A stretch of DNA of 64,000 nucleotides from Candidatus Roseilinea mizusawaensis (GCA_016841965.1 JAEANN010000047.1:42993-106992); one strand, 5' to 3'. Counted from the stretch's first letter, positions 22,001 through 28,493 are shown. Translations and numbers: made by a program. Notes: a model not told the origin generated them from the sequence alone.

Positions 22001-22057
22001 GACGAGGGCACCGCCAACGACGGCTGGAAAGTGAACTATTCGGTGGAACTGGAGTAG
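16061..22057 (+). CDS. Giant secreted protein with fibronectin type III-like domains
   Basis: 1998 residues from ATG 16061, with AGAGGG at 16048-16053. An N-terminal signal peptide is visible (VIALAMLISAMASPS, then NHRATAAS). Residues about 30-800 hold several FN3-like units, recognised by starts such as DAPTNLTALDLG and PEPPRNVTATLTAT and by the closing pattern Y-x-Y-x-V. Residues 823-834 come from a heptamer DNA repeat (see the repeat entry). The second half is large, beta-rich and Trp/Gly-rich without a domain I recognise; it ends in a Cys-containing region (LGFCNSDDWKSW, QPFCWTAGAYLQIRY). There is no LPxTG, Por-type sorting signal or terminal membrane helix. It is probably a cell-surface or released structural/adhesive protein. 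It is the largest gene in the window. Confidence 0.75.
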   Translation: MERPRQTHNGSTGHLVTRGVIALAMLISAMASPSLNHRATAASNGPVTPRAFFPIVMNHYPLINRYGVGYATATDRTLIRWFWSPASEPAFRVYRRAGSAPEVLVATVVSVTNSSQAINILNTTEPRYPNLYTRIISDYAALGITNIPSLLSVLRANKLGAQQLGNDYYPVALVIGWGYLDTAITPGTVYTYRVEAALGSEITPLGSVSLRAGQLTPLDAPTNLTALDLGDTSAHVRPKDGDWGTAQQNRRFHQTTYLRWNIAPPTSTASINGMWVAGYDIYRAPVTAPTALAQVNGVKPVQPLTVTIPLSDTPPITTTLAYEKVSYYYADTAPAVGEWVYRVAPRDLLGQVRQWPADAAQFSAPLTARARDFYPPEPPRNVTATLTATLPLSTVVVSWDITPTADLSGFVVYRSFSISVTQQAGCADENVCWRAVFTGTASVRAWNDPDTTLERVRWYRVQAFDQDGNRSGFSAPAQAVIHDLTPPGPPTVIVHSCDAFGGPQDGYCINATSPSTDTTRYRIACRFAPGGELLPMAEITSVNNFKLESVYRPPLPLQSVSCEMRAADAHGNLSDPAPFSVPWMIPIRPPVAPTPIITSIDTALGGVKGYSARLLWDASEAGGVTGFRISREAILRPNGTAGGVDVFDVSNPAARIYTDTTIDPQTVYVYTVTALTPPGFPFNGVTASSSPRTFKAVVNGQRPITEVGWVGLTWQAGQGASLHWDPVDDRPRAWAVFRSVHRDSDYIQLTPIVMSGPAYEDAAAQHDRYWYVAVEFNPRTGEPIRYTRPRSAAYGESPTLVQTTDDDSQSSIASPLSSLLRQSQIQNPKSQTQNVATCSPVSFSPGEPLRFGEGFEVVSVTLTVSNPAGLIGFGYLRLTPPGNVIYWPVNFGSSAHPVTVGDAQNHVCTGQLDVMLMPTPVQYPGGLNYRVHQISAKPWFSQPNADTGEVWIELPDTLRLAGNSGTESDWWPYLSVQLRGDLSFSMTSPLPPSIQNCAAPFFSFNLETLPASVVPLGTLTMDQYGITATESCLRYLDRYTGIPTPRASALADSNEGYLRGGYTGGSVSVEADGLRGYFTTTGLLGWTASYPFGFQLSATGGAIGISGTRIVSGQLGGGSATIGYHTGITTASPVVLNGNFISLTLDPGGAAYGVWNTGQDVAWLQNGFRLFAGEWELYLGRLTSAGWPHLEMWATRPGDTRDVGLAQPAEIEAGLNRRLANTQLFYSNCSGPSATFNAAVNTYARRGGLSQRQKAKLLAPVPMPIHGYDASLDNMELEWLDNFVFDRNATADLRLPFPPSVTLRLVNLWFNQNTGCIDGGTVPPGQAGKTLRYWELGARFRSAEFRAQPSGWTQQGPYHDAMLWAQTAISLPHVSPPGATQPAAVNVDISFYPNGDFYSATLLYDRADFTFDGFPFLIEGFQLNNTARWDPWVFPVFYPGGAGPIWEPAANTTAPPTNNWNQRGFVELKGALIAPYFGPLKGPAGRPRPNLFVLGWNNYVGFSDTVRAEKVWVDLNVVKLVWDYDRLVYAQHPSSGRGMFAGFENYKLVPDGVIPPLPGEAQVLNLDTGVVIEPDRLGVYLGQAAGIALYRALAEQTALPLGSPPSAPTLTAWGGKLALLNVTSYTQLLNNVWSLYGARTYLDTMAVLNDYEDAPATSLPDTEQFGGGSMGQMSSWGLFFRRLRGLVEMTGSGPAAQFERFQLSLLFRWQPDGDKHPRLLAERISLEINRHGDFILIGKNIQSTMVEDFIKRMDVSFRINPILPQFEGGFTGYELLSKANPRIDLLTVVVGVGAEVNYIGGEFEGVADTNPGGSKIRLGGSLLVGVIKPNSPVLQTHFKDLMSKLSEIPGSGNQTFTGFYLRAHGQVPVYGVNCLLQVTVGAEVAGWYWSIDNGQGDAWGGKLRGYAFGSFICLVSIRGDITLQYWQQTFSGQTVRKFEGTGWVAGGLGFCNSDDWKSWETRWWDQPFCWTAGAYLQIRYDEGTANDGWKVNYSVELE
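18527..18561 (+). repeat. Heptamer repeat tract captured in frame inside the giant protein gene
   Basis: Five consecutive 7-base units: TCCCAAA, TCCAAAA, TCCCAAA, TCCCAAA, CCCAAAA. They encode a Gln/Asn/Pro/Lys/Ser-rich stretch (SQIQNPKSQTQN) flanked by a Ser-rich linker that looks unlike the surrounding domains. Related tracts occur at 31291, 38556 and 61054. Confidence 0.85.
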
Positions 22058-22059
22058 GA

Positions 22060-22116
22060 GCGACCTCACCCCCAAATCCCCTCTCATTCGAGGAGAGGGG
22101 GCCGGGCAGGGGTCGC
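22060..22116 (+). terminator. Two-tier hairpin after the giant protein gene
   Basis: The outer stem GCGACC (22060-22065) pairs with GGTCGC (22111-22116). The inner stem CCCCTCTC (22078-22085) pairs with GAGAGGGG (22093-22100). There is no T-run, so termination is not certain. The CCCCTCTC...GAGAGGGG core resembles a dispersed palindrome often seen between genes in GC-rich bacteria. Confidence 0.5.
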
Positions 22117-22139
22117 TTGGCTGAACTATACTTCTGGCC

Positions 22140-22643
22140 ATGCTCACACGGACAGCGTTGCGGCAGGCGATCAGCCAGTCCTTCAGCATCGAAGAACTGG
22201 AGATCCTGTGCGCCGACCTGGGGATCGACCCGGAGTCCATTCCAGGCCGCGACAGCGGCAAGGACTACTGGATCACCCAGATTCTGGCGCACTTTCAGCG
22301 CCGCAAGCAGATGCCGGCGTTGCTGGCTGCTCTGCAGGAGCGCCGGCCCGATGTGGCCTGGGACGCGCCACCGGCTGCCCCCGCCGCGCCGTGGTGGGAC
22401 AGCCTTCAAACCGCCGAATTGCCGGCGGCGCGGGGCGACGCGCAGGGCGACGCGCAGGGCGACGTGCAGGGCGACATGATCGTGGCAAACATCAGCAACT
22501 CCAGCGGCGTGGCTGTCGGCAAGAACATCGCCCTCAACCTCGGCGCGCCGACGCCAGACGACAAGCAGGCGGCCGTGGGGCGCGTGATAAGCAAAGCTGG
22601 TGATGCCGCCCTGCTATGGGCCAGGCAGCGCTTCGGGGCATGA
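22140..22643 (+). CDS. Effector-associated domain (EAD) protein
   Basis: 167 residues from ATG 22140. Residues 1-75 match the helical effector-associated domain used as an adaptor in bacterial conflict systems: ALRQAISQSFSIEELEILCA, then DLGIDPESIPG, then the closing ALLAALQERRPDVAW. Residues 100-115 are a repeat GDAQ, GDAQ, GDVQ encoded by three 12-bp units. A motif VANISNSSGVAVGKNI follows and is echoed by VIAANVENSQDVIVGKNI in the next gene. In known systems an EAD recruits a matching EAD-bearing effector by homotypic contact. No effector domain is fused here, so the partner may be the downstream membrane protein or lie elsewhere. The stop TGA is directly followed by the next ATG. Confidence 0.72.
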   Translation: MLTRTALRQAISQSFSIEELEILCADLGIDPESIPGRDSGKDYWITQILAHFQRRKQMPALLAALQERRPDVAWDAPPAAPAAPWWDSLQTAELPAARGDAQGDAQGDVQGDMIVANISNSSGVAVGKNIALNLGAPTPDDKQAAVGRVISKAGDAALLWARQRFGA

Positions 22644-24162
22644 ATGGCTGACCAACCACCTGCCTCCTCTACACCGCCCCCCCTCCGCACCCACGTCCCC
22701 ACCGCCTGACAAGAACCCGCTCAAGCGCCTGGCGCACTTGATGCGCGACGCGCGCAGCGGCGGCGATGTGATTGCCGCAAACGTCGAGAACTCGCAGGAT
22801 GTCATCGTCGGCAAGAACATTCTGAAGATTCGCATCGGCACGCTGGTGGCGCCGGCCACGCCGGTGCTGATCGGCGTGCTTGTGTTCATCGCGCTGGCGG
22901 CGGTGGCGAGTTACATCGCCTTCGTGCCAGCCCGCATGCCGACCAGCGACTTCTCGCCCTACTTCAACGTGGTGGTGGCCGAGTTCGGCCAGCTCGACGC
23001 GCAGGGGCGCGCACAGCCCTCGCCAGCCGGCCAGGACCTCAGCGACTCGGTATATCGCGCCCTGCGCGACGAGTTCTCCACGTACTCGGAGCTGAAGGAT
23101 CTGTTCAACCCATTGGTGTGGCACGGCGGCCCCGGCCTCGACAAACGAGCCAGCATTGGGCGCGTGTCGAACATCACCGAGGCCAGAGCGCTGGCCGAAA
23201 GCCTGGGCGCCAACGTGGTGGTGTTCGGCAATTTCGGGGCGCAAGGTTCGGCCGGCAGCTTCACGCCAGAGTTCTACATTGCGCCCATCCGCAACGTAGC
23301 CGACGATCTGGTGGGTGCGCACCGCCTGGGCGCGCCGATTCAGCGCGCCGGCCTGGGTCTGAAAGCCGAGCTGATCGACCGACAGAAGCTGATGGCCAAA
23401 TTCACCCTGGGCCTGATGTACGACTTGAGCGGATTGCCGGATCGCGCGTTGAACATGCTGACCAGCGATGCAGATCTCGCGCGCTGGCCCGACGATCCCA
23501 GCAAGGCCGTGCTGCTTCTCTTCATCGGCCGGCAGCACCTGTACTTGAGGCAGCCCGACGATGCCCAGCGCGCATTTGAGGAAGCATTGCGCCGTGACCC
23601 CGCTTACCTGCGCGCGCATCTTGGCCTGGGCGACGCCCACTATCAACGGGTGGCCATGCTGCCGGCCGATCAACGCCTCGACAGCCCGGAGTTGGATCAG
23701 GCCATCGGCGAGTATCAATTCGTGTTCGAGCGCGCAGCGCAGGCTGTGGATGCGCCTCTGCTGGCATTGAGCGCGCGCTTGAGCCTGGGCTATGGCCGGG
23801 CTTTGAAAGGCGGGGCGCTCTATCAGCGCGATCATCTGGAGCCGGCAGAGACGGAGCTGCTGGCCGCGGTGGATTTGCTCAGCGGCGCGCTGGATGCACT
23901 GGCCGGGCAATACCGCCGGCTGGGTCAGGCTTACGAAGCGATTGGCCGATCGTACATTCAACTGGCCGATATCGCCGACGCGCGCGGCGACACAGCCGAG
24001 GGCAAGCGGCGGTATGATGCAGCCAGGTCGGCGCTTCAAAGCTGTCAGGCGCAAGGCGAACAAGGCCGGGGCCTCACCGACGAATTCCTCGTCAACAACA
24101 TCGTTCTCGCTGTCTGTGTGCCCAATCTCGACACGGTCAATCAAGCCCTGAGCAGCCGTTGA
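22644..24162 (+). CDS. Membrane-anchored TPR protein with VGKNI motif, frameshifted at a C7 run
   Basis: The ATG at 22644 directly abuts the stop of the EAD gene and starts MADQPPASSTPPP, but that frame ends soon. Dropping one C from the run of seven at 22677-22683 joins it to the long frame PPSAPTSPPPDKNPLKRLA, giving about 505 residues. Without the shift the long frame must start inside the EAD gene (22600) or at ATG 22741. Parts: Pro-rich start, VIAANVENSQDVIVGKNI, one membrane helix (about residues 75-97, PVLIGVLVFIALAAVASYIA), a domain resembling the N-terminal alpha/beta part of TolB-like sensors (about 110-260), then TPR helices (about 270-480). It is probably a membrane protein with its TPR part outside. 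The cassette context suggests a partner of the EAD protein; function unknown. Confidence 0.6.
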
Positions 24163-24177
24163 GACGGCGCACGGTAG

Positions 24178-24226
24178 TGCGTATTGCGTTCTGTAGTCTG
24201 TATTCTGGCTTCCGTGCTCTGTGGAG
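24178..24226 (+). repeat. Heptamer repeat tract in the 5' leader of the next gene
   Basis: Seven units in register: TGCGTAT, TGCGTTC, TGTAGTC, TGTATTC, TGGCTTC, CGTGCTC, TGTGGAG. The last unit runs into the GGAGG that serves as ribosome site for ATG 24233. The family is the same as the tract at 27361-27402. Confidence 0.75.
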
Positions 24227-24232
24227 GTTGTG

Positions 24233-24711
24233 ATGAAAATCGGGCGTGTATTGATCGTCTGCGCGTCGATGGGGGTGACGTTTGGCGTATTGGCGGCCCT
24301 GGTGGCTGCGCGGGCTTCTGAGGAGCCGGCGAGGACACTGAGCGCGCAGGCAACCACGACTCGGACATCTGCTGCCACGGTAATCACCCCCACCGCGACC
24401 CTCACCGGCACAGTTGGCAGCCGGCCCAAGGTGGTGGTGGAAACCTCGCCCTATGGCGATATCGGCACCGGCAATATCGAGGTCATCCTGCTCGACCCGA
24501 ACGTGACACCGCGCGGCATGCCGGCCATTGCGACAAGGGCATCTGCTTTGTGGCCGGCCCGTTCAGGCCAGGTGTGGTGAACGGCGAGCTGATGTCGTGG
24601 AACACGCGAACAGTGCCGAACGGGCAGTACGTGCTGCGCGTCGTCGTGGTCGGCCAGAACGGGGCCATTTTCCGCCAGATTGCGCGCATCCGGGTCAACA
24701 TCGCCAATTGA
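24233..24711 (+). pseudogene. Small secreted or membrane protein, frameshifted
   Basis: It starts at ATG 24233 behind GTGGAGG. The first frame gives a membrane/signal helix (VLIVCASMGVTFGVLAALVA), a Thr/Ala-rich linker and VVVETSPYGDIGTGNIEVIL. It then runs into an unlikely tail ending near 24580. From about 24520 a second frame continues with convincing protein: DKGICFVAGPFRPGVV, then NGELMSWNTRTVPNGQYVLR, then IARIRVNIAN and TGA at 24709-24711. One base appears to be missing between 24490 and 24530; the repaired product would be about 159 residues. The second half resembles the small beta domain (W-D-T-x-x-V-P-N-G-x-Y-x-L-R) often attached to secreted proteins. Either a decayed gene or a sequencing error. 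Confidence 0.6.
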
Positions 24712-24719
24712 CGGCTGGC

Positions 24720-24725
24720 TATAAT
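24720..24725 (+). promoter_or_regulatory. TATAAT -10 box before the alpha-oxoamine synthase gene
   Basis: GGCTATAAT lies 66 bases before ATG 24791. The same GGCTATAAT occurs before the signal-peptidase-like gene (6930-6937), and TGCTATAAT before tRNA-Pro (35203-35211). No good -35 box is seen here. Confidence 0.45.
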
Positions 24726-24790
24726 GGTCAAAACGTCGCGCTGGCAGGCCGGCAGCCGCCGGGCGCCAGGTTCTGATGAGGAATACGGCA

Positions 24791-26005
24791 ATGGCTGATT
24801 TGTTCGCTAAGATCGCAACTGACCCCTCGATGCAGGCTGTCCGCATGGGCAAAGAGACCGGCATCTATCCCTACTTCAAACCGCTCTCCGAAACCGAAGG
24901 CACCGAAGTCGTCATTGACGGGCGCCGAATGATCATGATCGGCTCCAACAACTATCTGGGGCTAACCACACATCCGAAAGTGCGCGAGGCCGCCATCGAG
25001 GCAACCCGCAAATACGGCACGTCGTGCACCGGCAGCCGCTTTCTGAACGGCACGCTCGAATTACACAAAGAACTGGAGCGCCGGCTGGCCCGCTTCATGG
25101 GCAAACAAGCCGCCATCGTGTTTAGCACCGGTTACCAGAGCAACCTGGGCGCCATCACCGCGCTACTGGAAAAAGACGACCTTGCCATCTGCGACAAAGA
25201 GATCCACGCCTCGCTGGTGGATGCGGTGAAGATGGCCGGCTGCCAGATGAAGCGCTTCCGCCACAACGATATGAACGATCTGGAGCGCGTGCTGAAAGAG
25301 AACAAAGATGCCGCCAAGATGGTGATTGTTGATGGCGTGTACTCGATGGGCGGCGACCTGGCCCGCGTGCCAGAGATTGCCGAGTTGTGCCGCAAGTACG
25401 GCGCGCGCTTCTTCGTGGACGACGCGCATGGCCTAGGCGTGATGGGGCCGGGCGGGCGCGGCACAGCCATACACTTCGGCTGCGTCGATCAAGTCGATCT
25501 CATCATGGGCACATTCAGCAAGTCATTTGCTTCGCTGGGCGGGGTGATCGCCGGCGATCAGGACGTGATCGACTTCATCCAGCATCACGCGCGCTCGTTC
25601 ATCTTCAGCGCCTCGATGCCGCCGGCCAACGCAGCCGCCGTGCTGGCCTGTCTCGACATCATCGAGGCCGATCCCAGCTACGTCGAGCGGGTGCACACCC
25701 AGTCAGCCAAGGTGCGCAAGGCGCTGCGGGAAATGGGCTACAACTGCGGTGAGAGCGTCACCCCAATCATCCCGGTCATCATCGGCAGCGAGATGTACAC
25801 CGTGGCAGCCTGGCAATCCTTCTTCGAGTATGGCATCTACACCAACCCGGTGCTGCCGCCCGGCGTGCCGCCCAACAAGAGCCTACTGCGCACCAGCTAC
25901 ATGGCTACCCACACCGATGAACAAATCGAAAAGATCATCGCCGGCTTCTATGAGGTGGGCGCGCGCATCGGCCTGATCCAAGAGAGAGAAACGGTTGCCG
26001 CCTAG
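24791..26005 (+). CDS. Alpha-oxoamine synthase (serine palmitoyltransferase / KBL / BioF family)
   Basis: 404 residues from ATG 24791, TGAGGAA eight bases upstream. Fold-type I PLP enzyme: IYPYFKPLSETEGTEV, IMIGSNNYLGLTTHP, TGSRFLNGTLELHKELE, the PLP-stacking His in CDKEIHASLVD, the Asp-x-x-His of VDDAHGLGVMG, and the Schiff-base Lys in MGTFSKSFASLGG. Members condense an amino acid with an acyl-CoA. From memory the N-terminal pattern is closer to Bacteroidota serine palmitoyltransferase than to glycine C-acetyltransferase or BioF, so a sphingoid-base role is possible; the family alone does not decide the substrate. Single gene with a TATAAT upstream and a strong terminator downstream. Confidence 0.88.
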   Translation: MADLFAKIATDPSMQAVRMGKETGIYPYFKPLSETEGTEVVIDGRRMIMIGSNNYLGLTTHPKVREAAIEATRKYGTSCTGSRFLNGTLELHKELERRLARFMGKQAAIVFSTGYQSNLGAITALLEKDDLAICDKEIHASLVDAVKMAGCQMKRFRHNDMNDLERVLKENKDAAKMVIVDGVYSMGGDLARVPEIAELCRKYGARFFVDDAHGLGVMGPGGRGTAIHFGCVDQVDLIMGTFSKSFASLGGVIAGDQDVIDFIQHHARSFIFSASMPPANAAAVLACLDIIEADPSYVERVHTQSAKVRKALREMGYNCGESVTPIIPVIIGSEMYTVAAWQSFFEYGIYTNPVLPPGVPPNKSLLRTSYMATHTDEQIEKIIAGFYEVGARIGLIQERETVAA

Positions 26006-26032
26006 ATCTGGGCGGAGCTTGCCAAACATACA

Positions 26033-26077
26033 CACCCAGGGGTTGAGGCATCACACCTCAGCCCCTGGGTGATTTTT
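26033..26077 (+). terminator. Rho-independent terminator after the alpha-oxoamine synthase gene
   Basis: A 16-base stem with one T-G wobble pair (26033-26048 with 26056-26071, CACCCAGGGG... / ...CCCCTGGGTG), a 7-base loop and a TTTTT run at 26073-26077. Confidence 0.9.
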
Positions 26078-26099
26078 CAGCGCAGCACAGGCCGGCATC

Positions 26100-26380
26100 T
26101 GCCTGCGGGGCCCATTTGTCCACATCATCCACAGACTCGCCTGTCCACAGGACGTGGATAGCATCCGACAGATTGTTACCCCAACCCCACATTTTCCGTC
26201 TGTGAATCCGCGTGCAAGATATGGGATATGTCGGCGCTCACATGGGATAAACAGGGGGGATGATCGGCGCCGGCGCGCGCGGCCACATATACGAGACCGT
26301 CACCCCAACATCCCCGCATATGGCGCACCTGGCCGGTTATCCACATCATCCACTGCCCTACTACGACGGCGACAGAAAAC
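26100..26380. other. Gene-free stretch with duplicated DnaA-box pairs (possible origin or DnaA-binding site)
   Basis: No convincing gene lies between 26078 and 26383. TTGTCCACA (26117-26125) is followed directly by TCATCCACA (26126-26134). The same pair recurs as TTATCCACA (26337-26345), a perfect consensus DnaA box, followed by TCATCCACT (26346-26354). CTGTCCACA (26142-26150) and, on the minus strand, CTATCCACG (26154-26162) are weaker copies. ATATGGGATATG and ACATGGGATAAAC lie between. Two tandem pairs 220 bases apart are unlikely by chance. dnaA, dnaN and other usual origin neighbours are not in the window, so this could be oriC, a DnaA-titration site or a regulatory cluster. Confidence 0.5.
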
Positions 26381-26383
26381 AAA

Positions 26384-26674
26384 TCATGCTGAAACAGGCG
26401 CTGAAGTGTGAGAAACAGACGTCGGCACAGGACAGGCATTCGAGAGTGTTACAACCATGACTGTCTCGCAACGTGCAGTAGCCAGCGCCAGGGCGTCACG
26501 CAGTGCATCCCACACGACTTGTGATTCGCCGGCGATGATGGTGCTCATCGCGCCCGGCCATACACTCAGCCCACGCTGCTGCCACAGATCAATTGCGTCT
26601 TCTATCACGCTGTCGAGATGTTCTGGTCGCAAAGGATACAGGCTGACCTGGGCGGAAATATCAGACAGACTCAT
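26384..26674 (-). CDS. YkoF-like thiamine/HMP-binding protein (MTH1187 family)
   Basis: 96 residues from ATG 26672-26674. The sequence SDISAQVSLYPLRPEHLDSV, then GLSVWPGAMSTIIAGE and VVWDALRDAL, matches the small ferredoxin-like fold family that includes YkoF and MTH1187; YkoF binds thiamine or its pyrimidine moiety. It is the last gene of the TPP-riboswitch operon, five bases after the methyltransferase stop, which fits a vitamin-B1 role such as salvage or trafficking. YkoF itself has two such domains; this protein has one and would need to dimerise. Confidence 0.78.
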   Translation of the reverse strand: MSLSDISAQVSLYPLRPEHLDSVIEDAIDLWQQRGLSVWPGAMSTIIAGESQVVWDALRDALALATARCETVMVVTLSNACPVPTSVSHTSAPVSA

Positions 26675-26679
26675 CGATT

Positions 26680-27330
26680 TTAGATTTCAGAAAAGGCAAC
26701 GCGCAGCCCGATGAAGCCACCGAACGGCAGCCGCGAGATGCGCTGTTCGAGGCGGCCCGGCAACAACGTGGTGGCCCATTCGATTCCGGCGATTGGCCGG
26801 TCGCAGCTTTCACGAGCCAGCCGGCTCAGCTCAAACGGCGTGTAGAAATGCGCAGCCTGCCACACCGCCAGCCCCGATCGTTTGCGCTGCCAGCCCATCA
26901 CGCTCCAGGCATTCAAAACGCCCAGCACAACACCGCGCCGCGCCACCCGCGCTGCTTCGCACAACGCGCGCGCCGGGTCGGGCATGAACTCCAGCGATGT
27001 GATCATCAGCGCCACGTCGAAAGCGGCATCGGCAAAGGGCAGGCCGGCTGAGTGCGCGCGTACATAGGCCGGCCCGCCCCGTCGAGTTGCTTCGCTTAGC
27101 ATGAGGGCAGCCACATCCACGCCGACAGCCTGCCAGCCCAGGGAGGCCAGCCAGCGCGTGAAATGGCCGGTGCCACAGCCGATCTCAATTGCCGTGCCGG
27201 GCGGCCCCAACTTGGCCAGCCAGCGTCCCAGCAGCCGCCGCTCGGCCTGATCTGCGCCGGCCCCCTCGGTCTCGTACCAGCTTTCGTAGCCGCCGGCAAC
27301 TGCGGCGTCATCGAACGGGTTGAAAGACAT
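26680..27330 (-). CDS. Class I SAM-dependent methyltransferase
   Basis: 216 residues from ATG 27328-27330 (a TTG 12 bases upstream is less likely). Motif I reads AIEIGCGTGHFTRWLA, with the acidic residue of motif II in AVGVDVAALML and motif III region FDVALMITSLEFMPDP, a methyltransferase-11-type small-molecule enzyme. The substrate is unknown. It sits between the HMP/thiamine-binding protein and the YkoF-like gene within the thiamine operon. Its 5' leader holds a heptamer repeat tract overlapping the 3' end of the preceding gene. Confidence 0.85.
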   Translation of the reverse strand: MSFNPFDDAAVAGGYESWYETEGAGADQAERRLLGRWLAKLGPPGTAIEIGCGTGHFTRWLASLGWQAVGVDVAALMLSEATRRGGPAYVRAHSAGLPFADAAFDVALMITSLEFMPDPARALCEAARVARRGVVLGVLNAWSVMGWQRKRSGLAVWQAAHFYTPFELSRLARESCDRPIAGIEWATTLLPGRLEQRISRLPFGGFIGLRVAFSEI

Positions 27331-27360
27331 CGGACATCCCAAGGTGTGTTGGTTACGCGC

Positions 27361-27402
27361 TGCGTGTTCTGTTGTCTGTGTTTTGACTTCTGTCTTCTCC
27401 TA
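27361..27402 (-). repeat. Heptamer repeat tract at the end of the thiamine-binding-protein gene
   Basis: On the plus strand the units read TGCGTGT, TCTGTTG, TCTGTGT, TTTGACT, TCTGTCT, TCTCCTA in strict 7-base register. The tract covers the last codon and stop of the binding-protein gene and the leader of the methyltransferase gene. Related to the tract at 24178. Confidence 0.7.
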
Positions 27403-28413
27403 CGGCAGGAAGGCGTTGCTGAACGCCTTGTCAACATCCATGTCACCGCTCAGGATGCCGGCGCGTTTCGAGAAGTCCGCGAATGTCCGCCAGGTCTCGC
27501 GCTTCTGCTCACCCCAACGGCCGGCCTCGGCCTGATAGCGCGGCGCAAGCCAGCGGGCGCTGGCCCGCACGATGTCGGCGCTGGTTTGCAGTTCCGGCAC
27601 CTGCTCCAACAGGATCGTCGCCGCCTCGTCTGGATTGCGGATGGCAAAGTCATAGCCGCGCGCAGTGGCGCGCAGGAAACGCTGCACCAGATTGGGGTTT
27701 TCGGCGATGAGCGATTCGCTGGTGATGATGAGCGGCGTGTAGTAATCTGGCACGCAGTCTGCGTGGTCGCTGAGCATGATGACGTTGTACGGTGCGCCGG
27801 TCACCTCGGCTGCTATGCCGTCCCAGGCATAGAAAATCCAGGCAAAGTCGATCTCGCGGCCCAGCATGGCCCGGTAATCGCTGGTGGGGCCAAGCTGGAT
27901 CGTCTGGATCGTGCCGGCGTCGGCCCCATCACACTTCAGCAAAGCGTCCAGGAATGGCTGCTCGAATGGCAGTCCAAAGGCTCCATAACGCTTGCCGGCC
28001 AGATCAGCCGGGCGCTGAATGCCGGCGTCTTTCACGCTAGCAAAGCCCGACGTGTTGTGTTGGATGATGGCCGCAATCGACACAATCGGCAGGTTCTGGC
28101 TGCGGTCAATCACCACTTGCTCTTGCGAAGACACGCCAAACAGCGCCTGGCGCTCGGCGACGACCTGATTGGGTACGACGGTGGCGCCGGGTTGTTGAAT
28201 GTCGAGTGCGATGCCTTCCTCCTGGTACCACCCTTTGGCCAGCGCGACATAGAACCCGGTGTGATTGGTGTTGGGCGTCCAGTCGAGCATCAACGTCACT
28301 TTTTGTGGAGCAGGGGCCGGGGTGTTGGCCGGCGTCGCAGGTTGAGGCGCGCGGCACGCAGCGATCAGCGCCGCCGCGCCGCCCAGCAAAAAGAGTCGTC
28401 TTGGCAGTTTCAT
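27400..28413 (-). CDS. ABC transporter binding protein, NMT1/THI5-like (thiamine-precursor uptake)
   Basis: 337 residues from ATG 28411-28413, with AAAGGAG upstream. The N-terminus has a lipoprotein signal ending in ALIAAC. The NMT1/THI5-like fold is recognised by VTLMLDWTPNTNHTGFYVAL, then AKGWYQEEGI and the strand LPIVSIAAIIQHNTSGF. It probably binds the HMP pyrimidine or a degradation product such as formylaminopyrimidine (ThiY-like). It follows the permease by 80 bases in the TPP-riboswitch operon, which supports this substrate over nitrate or sulfonate. Confidence 0.85.
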   Translation of the reverse strand: MKLPRRLFLLGGAAALIAACRAPQPATPANTPAPAPQKVTLMLDWTPNTNHTGFYVALAKGWYQEEGIALDIQQPGATVVPNQVVAERQALFGVSSQEQVVIDRSQNLPIVSIAAIIQHNTSGFASVKDAGIQRPADLAGKRYGAFGLPFEQPFLDALLKCDGADAGTIQTIQLGPTSDYRAMLGREIDFAWIFYAWDGIAAEVTGAPYNVIMLSDHADCVPDYYTPLIITSESLIAENPNLVQRFLRATARGYDFAIRNPDEAATILLEQVPELQTSADIVRASARWLAPRYQAEAGRWGEQKRETWRTFADFSKRAGILSGDMDVDKAFSNAFLP

Positions 28414-28493
28414 ACACAACTTCTCCTTTCGATCAAGTGTTTGAAAATGGATTGCGACATCAAATAAGAAACAAGTGCACACCTCTGCACACA

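Noticed and set aside
22060..22116. Insertion-sequence terminal repeat
   Set aside because: No transposase, target duplication or second copy is seen; it is better described as an intergenic hairpin.
26154..26460. Short open frames in the DnaA-box region
   Set aside because: They overlap the repeated DnaA boxes, have no ribosome sites and give no plausible protein.
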